Shown here: one piece after another, positions 24,501 to 35,682 of the stretch
How the letters are laid out: every line of letters begins with the position of its first letter
How positions within the stretch are numbered: position 1 is the first letter of the stretch
Assembly: GCF_901709675.1 (NCBI RefSeq)
Contig: NC_051107.1
Coordinates: forward strand, 3,350,001 to 3,414,000
Length of the DNA: 64,000 nucleotides
Direction of reading: 5' to 3'
Source of the DNA: Syngnathus acus
Taxonomy: Eukaryota; Chordata; Actinopteri; Syngnathiformes; Syngnathidae
Made by a program: the position numbers and the translations under genes
Notes under the pieces: model-generated
Told to the model about the DNA's origin: nothing
The model's input: only the letters and a program-made list of their open reading frames with translations
Database searches by the model: none

Positions 24501-26910
24501 GTACTTGTCGCCCAGGTTCACGGACACGTTGAAGGTGAGCAGCAGCCGGGTCGGGTCGACGCTGTAGCCGGAAAGTCGGCAACATTTAGCCTCATCGTTA
24601 TCAGCGTGGCGTGTGCGTTTACGCACCTGTGCGTCCTGTACGCTGCCCACATGAGGGGGGTCATGCCATTCTGGTCCATCATGTCTACATCCTGTCATGC
24701 ACGAAACACAAGAGACAGAAATATGTTGAGTAAGCAAACTGGATGAGGGCACGGGAATGGAAAAGGATTGCAATGGCTCCCTCAGGTGGACAAGAGTGGT
24801 ACAACACGCATTCAAAATCCCATTCCATATGTCTTGGAAATAAAAATTAAAGTATTTAGCACATCTGACCTGCCCCTTGGCGATAAGGTAGGCAACAATG
24901 GAAGTATGGCCAAACTGGGCGGCCAAGTGGACGCAACTGCAACCCTCGCCGTCCACCAAGGACGGGTCGGCGCCGTATTTCATCAGCTGCACCACCATGG
25001 ATAGGTGGCCTTGCCTGACAGAAAAGAAGAAAGAGACACACGATAAGGAGCAAAATATTTTTTCCCCTTGCTGCAGTCAAAGAAAAAGACTATGGGGGGT
25101 TTTAAAGGTCAATGCAAGGTGGAGGACAGGCTATTAATAATGCAGAAGCAAAGACACCAGAAAACAGAAGGTACCTGGTGGCCCAGTGCAGTGGTGTGGA
25201 GTTGAGGTCTCCACCAAGCTGGTCCACTATGGCCCCCTTTGATATATAGTACCTGCCATAACGTATTGTTAGCTCCTATGTCGTTACAGGAAACAACAGC
25301 AGAAGAGGAGGGAGACTCACTTGACCAAGTCTACCCTGTTGTTAATGGCAGCCCAGTGGAGGAGCGTCACATTTTCTTTGTCCGGCTGCCGGACGTCAAA
25401 TCCGGCCTCCACCAGCTCCCTGCATCGCTCGAAGATGCCGTATCTGCGAAGGAGAGAAAATGAGGTCGGTTTGAATGGCCAAATTCATTCTGAATGGGAG
25501 CCAAAGGTTTTATTCGTGCTCACTGCGTGGCTTTAACGATGTCCCATGTGCTGTAGTCGTCCACGTGGTTCTTGCGGCTGACGTTCTCGCTGTAGCCGTG
25601 GTTGAAGTGACTCTGAGGCTTGATTTCCTAAAGAGAAACCAAGGTCAGGTTTTTAGTGGTGCGTTCCAGACAAGAAGGGACATTTAAGATTTAAGAATGT
25701 GTTTTTTTTTGTGATCAACCTCGAGGGCAACGCAACAGAAAAAGAGGACAACGCCGGCTAATCACATCCTGCAGTGGAAGATCTAAAGTGTCACATGTGC
25801 CACGCAGCATCTGCGCTCACATTCAATTAGCTTCCACGGTAACACGGAATAACCGGCAATTAGCCTCGATGGCTCTCTATGCAGCTATTTAGCCATAAAC
25901 AACAAATATAATGTGCCATCTTGTAAATGTTAGTTAACAGGTGGCATCATATAGATTTTTTTGTGCATTTATCAGTATTGTTATGATGTGACGTGTGCTC
26001 CACGATCTTGGCGTGACCTCAGTCTTTTTTTATTTTCTGCTTAAAAAACAGTGTTGATGGATTGATGAACCAATGCTAAGTCATGGCAACCATTTCAATA
26101 GACTCATTGACTACCATTACTAATTGGTGGGCTAACATGTTTGGCATTAACTGCAGCTACGTAATAATCTCACAACACACCAATTAGGAACCGAGCCGAT
26201 TAAATACACAATGACTAAGCCTTTTATTTCTTGAAAATATGTTTTAGAAATTAAAATGAGCAGCATCTAGCATAATGAGACATTGATGAACACTCATTGC
26301 CATGGGAATGATGTGTTTAAGTGCAAGTAGGTTATTCGACACCTTCTAAACAATCAATCATTTTAATAATTCAATGTTAGCAACACTTTTTGTGATATAT
26401 GGTGGCCTTAAAGATATTTACTACACATTTATACCAGCTAGCCTTGTCAATGTAGCTCCCAAGCTACATGACGCTCGACTGAGAATGGTCATTTTTTTGG
26501 AACGCCTTACGACACATAAACGCACCGCCTGGAATGCACGATATCGGCCGTGCAATTACCAAATCGAGGATAACAAACACTTTTGAAAATATTGCGGACA
26601 TCTACTGGATGTGTGTGCACTAGCAATGCAGCAGAAGGTGTGTATGTGATGGTGGTGGGGGGGTGTACCGTTAGCGCATTTAGCATCGTTAGCATCCTGA
26701 CATCCCCCCCACTAGTGTAATGCAGGGGGCATTGGCTCTTGCGGGGGGGAGGAACAACGACATGCAAACATCCACACTGATCCCCAAAATTTGGCGAAAA
26801 GTCAGTTTATGTATACGCGCTTGAACGACAACTTGTGCAAAATGTACCTCTGGATGGAGAATAGGGACGCAGCCAGCTTCTTTCTCATACTCCTCCATGA
26901 CATCGGCCAT
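21517..26910 (-). CDS. zdhhc17: Palmitoyltransferase ZDHHC17 (HIP14)
   Basis: ZDHHC17 is a Golgi/vesicle membrane enzyme that transfers palmitate to cysteines of proteins such as huntingtin and SNAP25. From the start at 26,910 ([14 protein letters not shown], a close match to the mammalian MADGPDEYDTEAGC) the exons run leftward. They encode the N-terminal linker (25,530-25,630), ankyrin repeats with TPLHWA-type units (24,200-25,500; [32 protein letters not shown]), membrane segments (23,800-24,110, [21 protein letters not shown]), the cysteine-rich catalytic domain with [15 protein letters not shown] near 22,832-22,860, later membrane segments, and the C-terminus SGSGYQLV ending at 21,517. 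Catalytic DHHC is intact. I did not fix every exon edge. The ATG context AAGATGGCC also resembles a YY1 site. An intron at 22,425-22,490 carries a LINE scrap. Intron 1 is about 1.2 kb. The paralogue ZDHHC13 is excluded by DHHC (it has DQHC) and the exact C-terminus. Confidence 0.95.
22428..22490 (+). mobile_element. Short LINE reverse-transcriptase fragment in a zdhhc17 intron
   Basis: Bases from about 22,434 encode [14 protein letters not shown] followed by a stop. This is the same block as at 9,819, on the strand opposite to zdhhc17. It is flanked by unrelated intron sequence. Confidence 0.75.
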
Positions 26911-27452
26911 CTTGGTGGTGATGCCCGCAGTGCATTGTGGGAAAGGGGGAGGCTGTGAAGAGGGGCACACCAGGGGGTTGCGAGGAGGGCGGAACTGTCA
27001 AAAATAAAATTCTTTCATTTGTGTCATTGAAAGTCACTATTTAACAACTTATGTAATGACCATATACTGTATAAATACCTCATTGATGTTGTCAATATTG
27101 GAGCAAAACCATGCTATTATATGTTATATTATGTTATTATAATATTGCTATCAGAAATAATAAATAAATAAAATCGCAAAGTGACCGGAAGACTTTCTTG
27201 GTGAACCGGAAGCTAAAACGAGAACGCTAAATTAAATTACACACAAACAAAAATAAAATTAACAAAAATAAAATATTTATTAGAGTCGATTTTTTCCACC
27301 ATTGCTGTCTTTTATTCAAAAGTCTATTATATTCTAAACATCTTTTGCTATTTCTGTTTTAATTTGAAGTTCTTAGGGCACACTACCGGTTGGTTGCCTC
27401 CGCTGCTTTGAAACATCAACAGCGCCAAAGTTGAGCCTCTCCAAAGAGGAAA
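26911..27452. promoter_or_regulatory. Head-to-head spacer of zdhhc17 and hcfc2
   Basis: The start codons of zdhhc17 (-) and hcfc2 (+) are only 542 bases apart, so the two genes share one upstream region and may share a bidirectional promoter. The middle is AT-rich (repeated AATAAAAT near 27,150-27,270) with more GC next to each gene. No TATA box with good spacing is evident. Confidence 0.6.
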
Positions 27453-30400
27453 ATGTCAACAGAAGAACCACGATGGCGAAAAGTCCATTCATTCACTGGT
27501 GTAATTCCTCGCTCCAGACACGGACACCGGGCAGTAGCCATCCGGGAGCTGATCGTAGTTTTTGGGGGTGGAAACGAAGGCATAGCTGAGGACCTCCATG
27601 TTTACAACACTGGTATGCTAACATTAGCTTAGCGGACAATGTTTTTAGCTTTAGCCTTTGCGACAAGTGTGACAAACTTCAAACTATTGACTTTAGATTT
27701 TTTTTTTTTAGTTCAAGCCCCGTCTGCGTTACTTAGACTTAATATTTAGTTGATATTCGTGGATTATTAGTTTATGATCAGATCGAGACGAACGAAGTAT
27801 AAATATTTTTTTTAACTGTATTCTAAGTGGCTTTTATCTTGACTCTTTGGAGTATTTGTTTTTATAAGTATTTTTTACATGTTAGACACGTCATATGAAA
27901 CAGGGCAAATGTAACAGCTTTCACAAATGCATCAATAGTATTTGTTGTTACGCAATACTTACATTTCTTCTAGTCTCCAAGCAATGGTTTCTGCCTGCGG
28001 TGAGAGGAGACATCCCCCCTGGCTGTGCTGCCCACGGCTTAGTCTGCGAGGGCACCCGCATCCTCGTCTTTGGCGGCATGGTGGAGTATGGCAAATACTC
28101 CAATAATCTCTATGAACTTCAGGTAATGCTTGTCTATTTCGCAGTCATCGTATTGAATCTTATGCATATTTAATGGCCCAGGCTGGTCGGTGGCTTTGGA
28201 AGAAGCTGAAGCCCCGAGCGCCCAGGAATGGCCTGCCTCCGTGCCCACGTATCGGGCACAGTTTCACTCTTGTGGGTAGCAAGTGCTACGTGTTTGGGGG
28301 GCTGGCCAATGTCAGCGAGGACCCCAACGACAACATCCCACGGTATGTTGAAGGACGGCCAATGCCAAATATCTGACAAAGTGAGCCGGGCTTCGCTATT
28401 GCAGATACTTGGACGACCTTTACGAGTTGGAGCTGCAGTCTGTATCCGGGGCGAGATGCTGGAGCATCCTGGAGACAAAAGGAGGCGGTCCTTCAGCACG
28501 GGAGTCGCACACGGCAGTCGCCTACTCCGGCCTCGGCTCTCCGAAGCTCTTCATCTACGGGGGGATGCAAGGCTGTAGATTAGATGACCTCTGGCAGCTT
28601 GACCTCAGTAGGACACTGACATGCTACTTACATGTATGTAGTACGCAGGTGATACCTTGTCTCTTCCTCAGACACAATGGCGTGGTCATTACTTGAAACG
28701 AGGGGTTCGGCGCCACTACCCAGGAGCCTTCACTCTGCCAATGTGATTGGAAACAGGTAAGAGCTTCAGCTCCAATTAATGGCTTATTTTGCGAAGAGAC
28801 ATATTTGAATGTTCTTACCTGTAGAATGTTCGTATTTGGCGGATGGATTCCAGTTCCCGAGTCGGAGAAGCACAACGCAGCAGGAATTAAATGGATTTGC
28901 TCCAACTCCCTGAGTGTGCTTCATTTTGGTCAGTATTTTTGCTCAGTAAGCTGCTCTCGGAGCAGATGCTAAAGCTTCTCTCGCAGACACTATGAGCTGG
29001 CAGAACCTGGGCCCCGTGTACGACGACATCGACTCTCAACTGCAGAGCCGCAACGTTCAGAGCGACGATGACAACACCGGCCGGCCCAAAGCTAGAGCCG
29101 GCCACTGTGCCGCCGTCGTCGGGTCCAGGCTCTACATTTGGAGCGGCAGGGATGGGTACCATAAGAACTTCTACCAAGTTTGCTGCAAGGACCTTTGGTA
29201 CCTGGAGACAGGTGAGAAGCAGATCATTTCAAGTCATACCTTTGATGGCATCGAATTTTTGGTATTTCAGATCGACCGGCCCCGGCCGATGCCGCGATGC
29301 TCATCAAATCCACCATCAGCATGCTTCACGTGGCGTGGCGCCCCCTATCTGGAGCAGACTACTACATCCTTCAGATTCAGCCCACGTGCCCCGCGGGGGA
29401 CCATCCTCAAGTCAAACAGGTTGCCTCGGCTTCAACAGAAGGAGACGGCAAAGATAAAGGCAGCGGCATGTCAATGAAAATTATCTCCTCGTGAGGTATT
29501 TAGCTTTTAAGTAGCATTTTAGAAATTTCCCTTTGTGGATTGTGCCTTAGATTTCCAGTCCTCCCACGGTGCAAGTGAATGCAACACTAAAGAAGGGAAC
29601 ACGTCGGCACAGGTGTGAGATGCTCCTCTAGCACAAAAAAAAAAAACATCGGTTAATATCTTTGCCATTTTCTAGGATGGTTCCAAGCGGCACGACAATC
29701 AGACAAAATCATCCCAAGATGATTCGTCAGGATCTCAGCAGGGTAAATTTCACGCTCCTAAAAGTACGGAACCCAAATGCACGACAGATTCACTATTGTC
29801 TCTTTGCCCCTCCGATATAGCTGAGAAGACAAGAGATCAGAATGCAGAGGGAGCCACGTGGTTTGATGTTGGTGTGTTCAGAACTCTCTTCTCTGAGGTC
29901 CGCCATTATTATCTGCCAGCTGACAACAACCAAGCGACTGCGACCTTCAGCGGCCGGCCTGCCGTCACTAAAGAGGTAAAAAAAAGGAAAAATAAACAAA
30001 GCAGGCTGCTGATGGTTGTTGGTCTGCTCAGAGGACGCTGCCGTCTCCTCACGACTATCAGGACAGAGAGAAGCAAGAGCTGGAGCCGGGTCAGAGTTAC
30101 CGCTTCAGAGTGGCGGGCCTCAATTGCTTCAGCCAAGGAGACTTCAGCCCCGTCAGCGAGTTCAAGACGTGCCAACCCGGTTTCCCTGGAGCGCCGTCTG
30201 CAGTCAGGATAACAAAGGCAATGCATTTCCAAAAAAAATGTCCCACCAAAGTGACAATTAAAGAAAATGACATTTTGGTATTTCAACACAGGCGAATGAT
30301 TTAGTCCACATTACATGGGAAGCTCCTCCATCTCCATCAGGCCGGATTCTGGAATATTCCATGTACATGGCGGTGAAGAAAAGCCGCTCGTCCAGCTCGG

Positions 30401-30798
30401 AAGGACCGGGCCAAATGGCGTTCATCCGAATCTACCGCGGCGTCAAGATGTTCTGCACCATCGGCTCCAACCAATTGGTCAACGCGCATCTGGACTGCTC
30501 CGCCGCCAACCGGCCGGCGCTGGTCTTCCGCATCGCCGCCAAGAACGAGCAAGGCTACGGCCCGGCTACGCAGATCCGCTGGATTCAAGGTCAGGAGGAA
30601 AAGCGGCCGTCAATGGTGTCAACTTGAATCCGATTGTGTTCTTTTCAGATGCGTTTAAACTGCGAGCTGGATCCAAGTCGGACGGCGGCGCCGCGGATGA
30701 CTTTGACGCTGCCGACAGGTGAACAAACAAAACGCCCATATACTTTTTATTTTATTTTGGTTTTTAAAAGTCTGTCTCTCTTTTACAGCTCCGGTTGA
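27453..30798 (+). CDS. hcfc2: Host cell factor 2 (kelch/fibronectin III)
   Basis: HCFC2 is a nuclear cofactor related to HCF-1 that associates with chromatin-modifying complexes. Exon 1 (27,453-27,612) starts [16 protein letters not shown] and continues into [12 protein letters not shown], the first kelch blade. Later exons give kelch blades ending in FGG or SGRDGY (27,974-28,122, 28,182-28,342, 28,405-28,607, 28,672-28,756, 28,825-28,928, 28,987-29,211). A first fibronectin III segment lies at 29,271-29,490. The C-terminal fibronectin III pair contains [18 protein letters not shown] and [12 protein letters not shown]. The end is DFDAADSSG with the stop at 30,796-30,798. AATAAA follows at 31,064. 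The linker exons between 29,490 and 29,760 did not join cleanly in frame by my reading (29,490 leaves two bases, while the 29,559-29,616 exon wants none), so one junction there is uncertain. HCFC1 is excluded by size and the absence of HCF proteolysis repeats. Confidence 0.92.
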
Positions 30799-31553
30799 AA
30801 CGGAACGACGAATAAGACCTGGCAATCAAGTGTATTTTGTGTATAAAGTTGAAGGTTGTAGTTTTGGTAATTTATGTATTTAAATACCCTGTTGATATAT
30901 TTTTAAAAAGACTCTAATTCATAGCTTCACTCAAATATTTTTTTTGTAACAGACTAATAAGCAATATTTTATTTTTTTATTATTAATCAAATCCAAGTAC
31001 CAAGAGTTGTTTTTACAGCTGGCTTAGTGATTTTTTTTTGCCCCATTTTGGATCATGTTTTGTAATAAATCTGTTTACAATGATTCCCTGTAAATTTGGA
31101 GACTTGCTGTTGTGCACATTATGTTTCAACAGTTGAATTTTTTTCCATTAAACCTCTTTTGGTGTTTACATTTTATTTATGATCATTGCATCATTTTTGT
31201 TTTATGAGGGAATAAAGTTACGATTGGCAAGTTATTGCACAACTCAGGAATCAATGCGTCGTTATTTTTTATTGGATTTTTTTTTAATCAACGTACTCAC
31301 TGACTTGCAAGCAACGATAACACCATTTGACAGCAGTTAACCATTATATTTCTGTTATAATTTGTTACGTTTCAACGAATTGCACTTTCAACATATGAAG
31401 TTGAGAATTCCCATTTACCAGAAGGCACTCAAACGCACCCTGTTTATGACATCATACCTCTGATCCCATGTCACCTTATTAACTTTGATGTTAGGACACA
31501 AAACATAGCATAAGCTTGCCTCCCTCATTTATTACTTTATAGTTTATATCAAA
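30799..31553 (+). other. hcfc2 3' UTR and spacer before cep83 copy 1
   Basis: AT-rich sequence with AATAAA at 31,064-31,069 and another AATAAA near 31,211. No coding exon is seen. The promoter of cep83 copy 1 must lie at the end of this stretch; no CpG-rich block is evident there. Confidence 0.5.
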
Positions 31554-34500
31554 ATGGACGCTTCCAACCTGCCGATGGTTCCTGCGACCGGGATGGCGCT
31601 TCATCACATGCTGTCTGATCTTCAGGGGAAGTGTGAAACCTATAAATCAAATTACAACGTTCTCAAGATAGAACATTCCAGGTTCTATTTTGATTTACTA
31701 TGAGTATTGTTTAAACCACTGCTGGTTAACACTACTCAAGAGAAGATTAAAAAATAAATAATTTTTAGTTTGCAGGATGAGCTATTGCATATTCAGGGGG
31801 AAGTCAAACGTCTCCATGGCCAGCAGGATAAGCTCCAATTACAGTTGGCTGAGCGATCAAGAGAACTTCTCAATCAACAAAGGGAAATGGAGGAGCTTCG
31901 GCTGCAGGTAAATAAAATTTGAAGAGCTGTCATATTGTTTTAAATGTATGATTGTATCTGAAATCAAATACAATCCGTCCTAAATTGCAGGTGATGACTC
32001 CAAAACGTCTGGAGTTGCTCAGAACTCAAGTGCAGCAGGAGTTAGAAGCTCCAGTCCGACAGCGTTTCAACAAATTGGAAGAGGTTGTTGTAAAATAATC
32101 TTAGAAATTTTCCAGAAGTTGACATTGACACCTAATTTTCTTCTGCGATGTGTAGGAGACCGAAAAGTATCGCTCCGAATTCAACAAGCTCCGCTACGCC
32201 TTCACTGTGCTCAATTCTCAATTTGAACACCAAAAGGAGGAACACGTCGGTGGACTGGAAGGCCAGAAGATGCGTTATGAGGTGGAGGTGAGGGGATCAG
32301 GAAGTGTCTCATTTTGAGATGATTGTAAAAATATTTGACCTGTTAGATTGCTCATCTGAAGAAAGAGAAGGAAAATCTGGCGGCGCAGTTCAAGAACGTA
32401 GATCCGCTGTACGAAAGGAAGCAAGTGGAGTTTCTGCTCAAGGAGAAAACGCAGCTCACCATGTTGCTGAAAGGTCTACAGGCGGAGGTGGATGAGCTGC
32501 AAGCGAAGAAGGACAACTCGGACCAGCAGGTGGAATCCATCCAGCTTTCTCAGAACAGACAACTTACCGAGTCTCAGGCCATGGTGAAGTCGCTGGAGGT
32601 GAGACCGCCGGTATCTCGGAAGGTGAGTTAGATGTTTTAATGGAAGCCGCTTGTAGTCAGAGCGCCAGTGCATGGCGATGCGACTGGAGCGCATGGAGAG
32701 CGAACTTCATCTCAGCCTGGAGCAGAACAACCAGCTCACCAGACAACTGCATAAAATTAAAAGAGAAGTGAACTCACTCACCTGCCAGGTGAGATCAAGC
32801 AACTCCAACAACAAAAGCTCAAACTATAAAAAAAAATATATATATATATATATGCAGTTACATATTTAGAGCAGAAGAGGGCGCTGTTGCGTTGTTTGCC
32901 TGTCAGATTGAAAGCCTGAAGCTGTCACACAAAACCGAGTTGGACAACGCCAAACTGGAATTCAACCGCTCCAAAGGCGAGGTGGAGAGGGAGTGTGATT
33001 CGCTGAGAGCCCAGAAGGAAAGTAAATTGACTTTTCTTTTAGCTTTTCATGCTCATAGAAGGACATTTATTTCAGATACTAGTGGCCAATGTTGTTTGAA
33101 TTGTGTGTCTTCAGGTCTGCAAATAGAGGTGGTGGATTTAAAGGAAATGCTGGAGAGACACAATGAGCTTCTTGTCTCGAAAGAAATGGAGATGATCAGA
33201 AAGGTGAAGTCTGTCTGTGATGAGGAGATGTACAAGACGACTGCCTTGCTGGAGGAAAAGTGAGAAGATCCAAGCGGGTTTGACAGATTACAAAATTCCT
33301 GACTTTTTTTGGTTTTTGTTTTAGGCTGGAGTTGGAGCAACGTGCGTTGGAGTTTGAACAGCAGAAGACGATGCAGGAGATGAACATGCAAACCCAGAAA
33401 GACGAATGGGAGGACCACCTTCAGATGGCCCATAAGAGAGAAGAGTCGGTCCGGAAAGAGCTTCAAAGCCTCAGGTCGGGTTGCTTACCTTTTTTTTTTT
33501 CCTGGTTTCAACCCAAAGAACTCTAAACGTGGCTGAATGTCAAACATTTGATCTTGTCAGAGCTAAATTAAAACAGCAAAGTGCTCCTCTGGAGGAGCTG
33601 GAGAGACACAAAGCAGAAGTGATTGACCTCAAGGAGGTGAGTAGACAAACTTCATTATGCAAAATCAAAATATACAAACACAATCATTTTTAGACTAATG
33701 GTGAGTTTCTAAAATGTTTTTACTTCCTCTTCAATAGAAAAACCAGGAACTCTACTCCCACCTGGGGGCGCTGTCATGGTCTGAAGCGGAGCTGATGGAA
33801 GCAAATGATCGTCTGAGGGAAAAAGTGGACATCATGCGGGAGGAGAACATCCGTCGCGGGGCAGACAGGTGCGATTGAATCAGCATGCCGGTGAAAATCT
33901 CTTACCCCAATTCTTGCTCCTCCCCCAGGCTGGTGGAGGACAGAAAGGAGCGAGAAGCCAAGCTGGAAGATAAATACACCCAGCTGAAAGACAAACTGCA
34001 GAGAGCAGCGTCTGCCGAGAAGAAGGTGGTCCTTCCACGTCAAAATTCATTTGCTCCCAGTTATAGAGCAAAAGTGCGTTTTGTTGTGTTGCGCAGCGGC
34101 GAGACCTGGAGGAAAAAAAAGAGCAGAGCTTGCATAGTACAATCCAAATGCTGAGGGAGCAAATAGATGAACTCAAACAGGATGGTACTTCAGCCAACAA
34201 GTGAGTCTGAGAAGAAAAACGTGCCTGATCATTTCCACAATCATCTGATTTGAAGGCAATTGTGACCTCCGCAGAAGGTTGATGGACTATCAGCAGCGGC
34301 ACAACGAATTCCGACGCCTTCTGATGTGTAGCAACGGTTCTTTCAGCGTCGGCACGGCCCAAATCTCCTCGCCCACCCGCCCTGCCCTCTTCCTCGGGTC
34401 TGAGATGATGCTTTCCAATGTGCAAGTACGTCTCACCAACCATGTTGCCCGTTATCTGTGCCAGTTTGCCCATTTTAGTGTCAAATTCGTCAATGTTTAG

Positions 34501-34629
34501 CAAGAGGAGGAGGAGCAGAGAGAAATGGCCCGACTTCGTCAGAGAGTAGATGATCTGGAAAAACTCCAGCACCAGCAAATGGAAGAACTTGGATGTATAG
34601 AACAAAAGGAGGACAAGGCTTCTCTATGA
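31554..34629 (+). CDS. cep83: CEP83-like centriolar coiled-coil protein, copy 1
   Basis: CEP83 (CCDC41) starts assembly of centriole distal appendages, which dock the mother centriole to membrane for cilium formation. Fifteen exons join in frame to 657 residues (exon 1 31,554-31,681; exon 2 31,769-31,907; exon 5 32,347-32,598; exon 15 34,501-34,629). The protein is coiled-coil almost throughout. Family signatures include [35 protein letters not shown], [17 protein letters not shown], [11 protein letters not shown] near the end, and a C-terminal [13 protein letters not shown]. Compared with copy 2 it lacks part of the LEEKHKLQ block and the segment before RHNEFR. The exon 3 donor (GTTGTT) is weak. 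No frame break is seen, so it is likely functional. The N-terminal 45 residues diverge most. Whether it keeps the CEP83 role or has specialised cannot be told from sequence. Confidence 0.88.
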
Positions 34630-35682
34630 TGATGGTCTTCAATTTCCCCCAAGTGAGTAAATAATGCCTGACAACGAGATTAAGAATTTAAAAGTCACAC
34701 TAAAAATTTTTACCATCGCGTATGATCCACAAGAGGGCGCTATTGCATTTCGTTTCGCCGCCAAGCATAAGCCTCACAAACAATACATTTCCCATCATCC
34801 TCTAGTTTGTAGTTTTAAAATGCGCTAGCTAGTTGTCTAAAAAGCTAGCAAACCGAGTATGAGACAACTTTGAGGGGAAAAATAATAATTCTAAGTGTTC
34901 ATGTGCCCATTTCGACGCAAAATTAGAACCGTAAGTAAGAGGATCGTTTTGCATGGACGCTAACTTTATCCATAAGCGTAAATCTATTTGTTGATTTCGT
35001 AATCTTAGCTCGGGTGTAGCTGCATTGCGAGAAACTTTAGTTTCTTCTGTAATGTCGTCTTTAAATATTAACTAACAGATCAAATATCTTCGGTATTCGT
35101 CGTTGTGCAAGGCGGGGTGGTTGGATATCGTCCATGAGTGGCGGGAGACAACGCGCGATATTTGAATACTAACTGGTTTTTGTTGTACTTTCCAGTGTTA
35201 CGCCATCATAACAAAACTATATCACTGCACATGCACGATTATTCCTGTGCAAATTTCTTGTTTGCATTAGTGAGCTGGAGCACCATGAAATCCTGTGTTA
35301 ACATATTTTAGTGTAATTTCAATATGGTAACAATAATTTGATATGTTTGCAATAAAATGATTTTGCCGCTGTTATCAGCTGCCCCAGACCCCGTCTCGTC
35401 TCCACAACAAATCCTGCAGCCAAGCAAGGGAGCGAACTAATCACTTGAGGTTGATGAACAACCTTGTCTTGACAGCTAAGAGGCTGTGATTGTATCAAAT
35501 AATAGCCTGACTCTTCACATAGCTGCCATGGAGACTGACAACAAAGGAAGACACTTTTCAAATAGCACACCGACTTGACTGCAGGTCCTCGTTTGGCTTG
35601 ATCTGTTATAATTGGCTAGGTAGCTTGCGGAGTCAGACGCTCGCCTTACCTTTGTCCTTTTTTGACGTCTATTAGAGGTGAC
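34630..35682 (+). promoter_or_regulatory. Spacer between cep83 copies; probable promoter of copy 2
   Basis: About 1 kb without coding exons. It holds a CTCF-like match at 34,727-34,740, and a CG-rich patch near 35,095-35,160 (GGCGGGG, GGCGGGAG, CGCGCG) that could be the copy 2 promoter. An AATAAA at 35,351 could end copy 1 transcripts or be chance. Confidence 0.4.
34727..34740 (+). promoter_or_regulatory. CTCF-like motif between cep83 copies
   Basis: CCACAAGAGGGCGC agrees with the CTCF core CCACNAGRKGGCRS. It sits 98 bases after the copy 1 stop. A match alone does not prove binding. Confidence 0.4.

Noticed and set aside
31554-34629. cep83 copy 1 as a pseudogene
   Set aside because: All 15 exons join in frame without stops; only one donor is weak.
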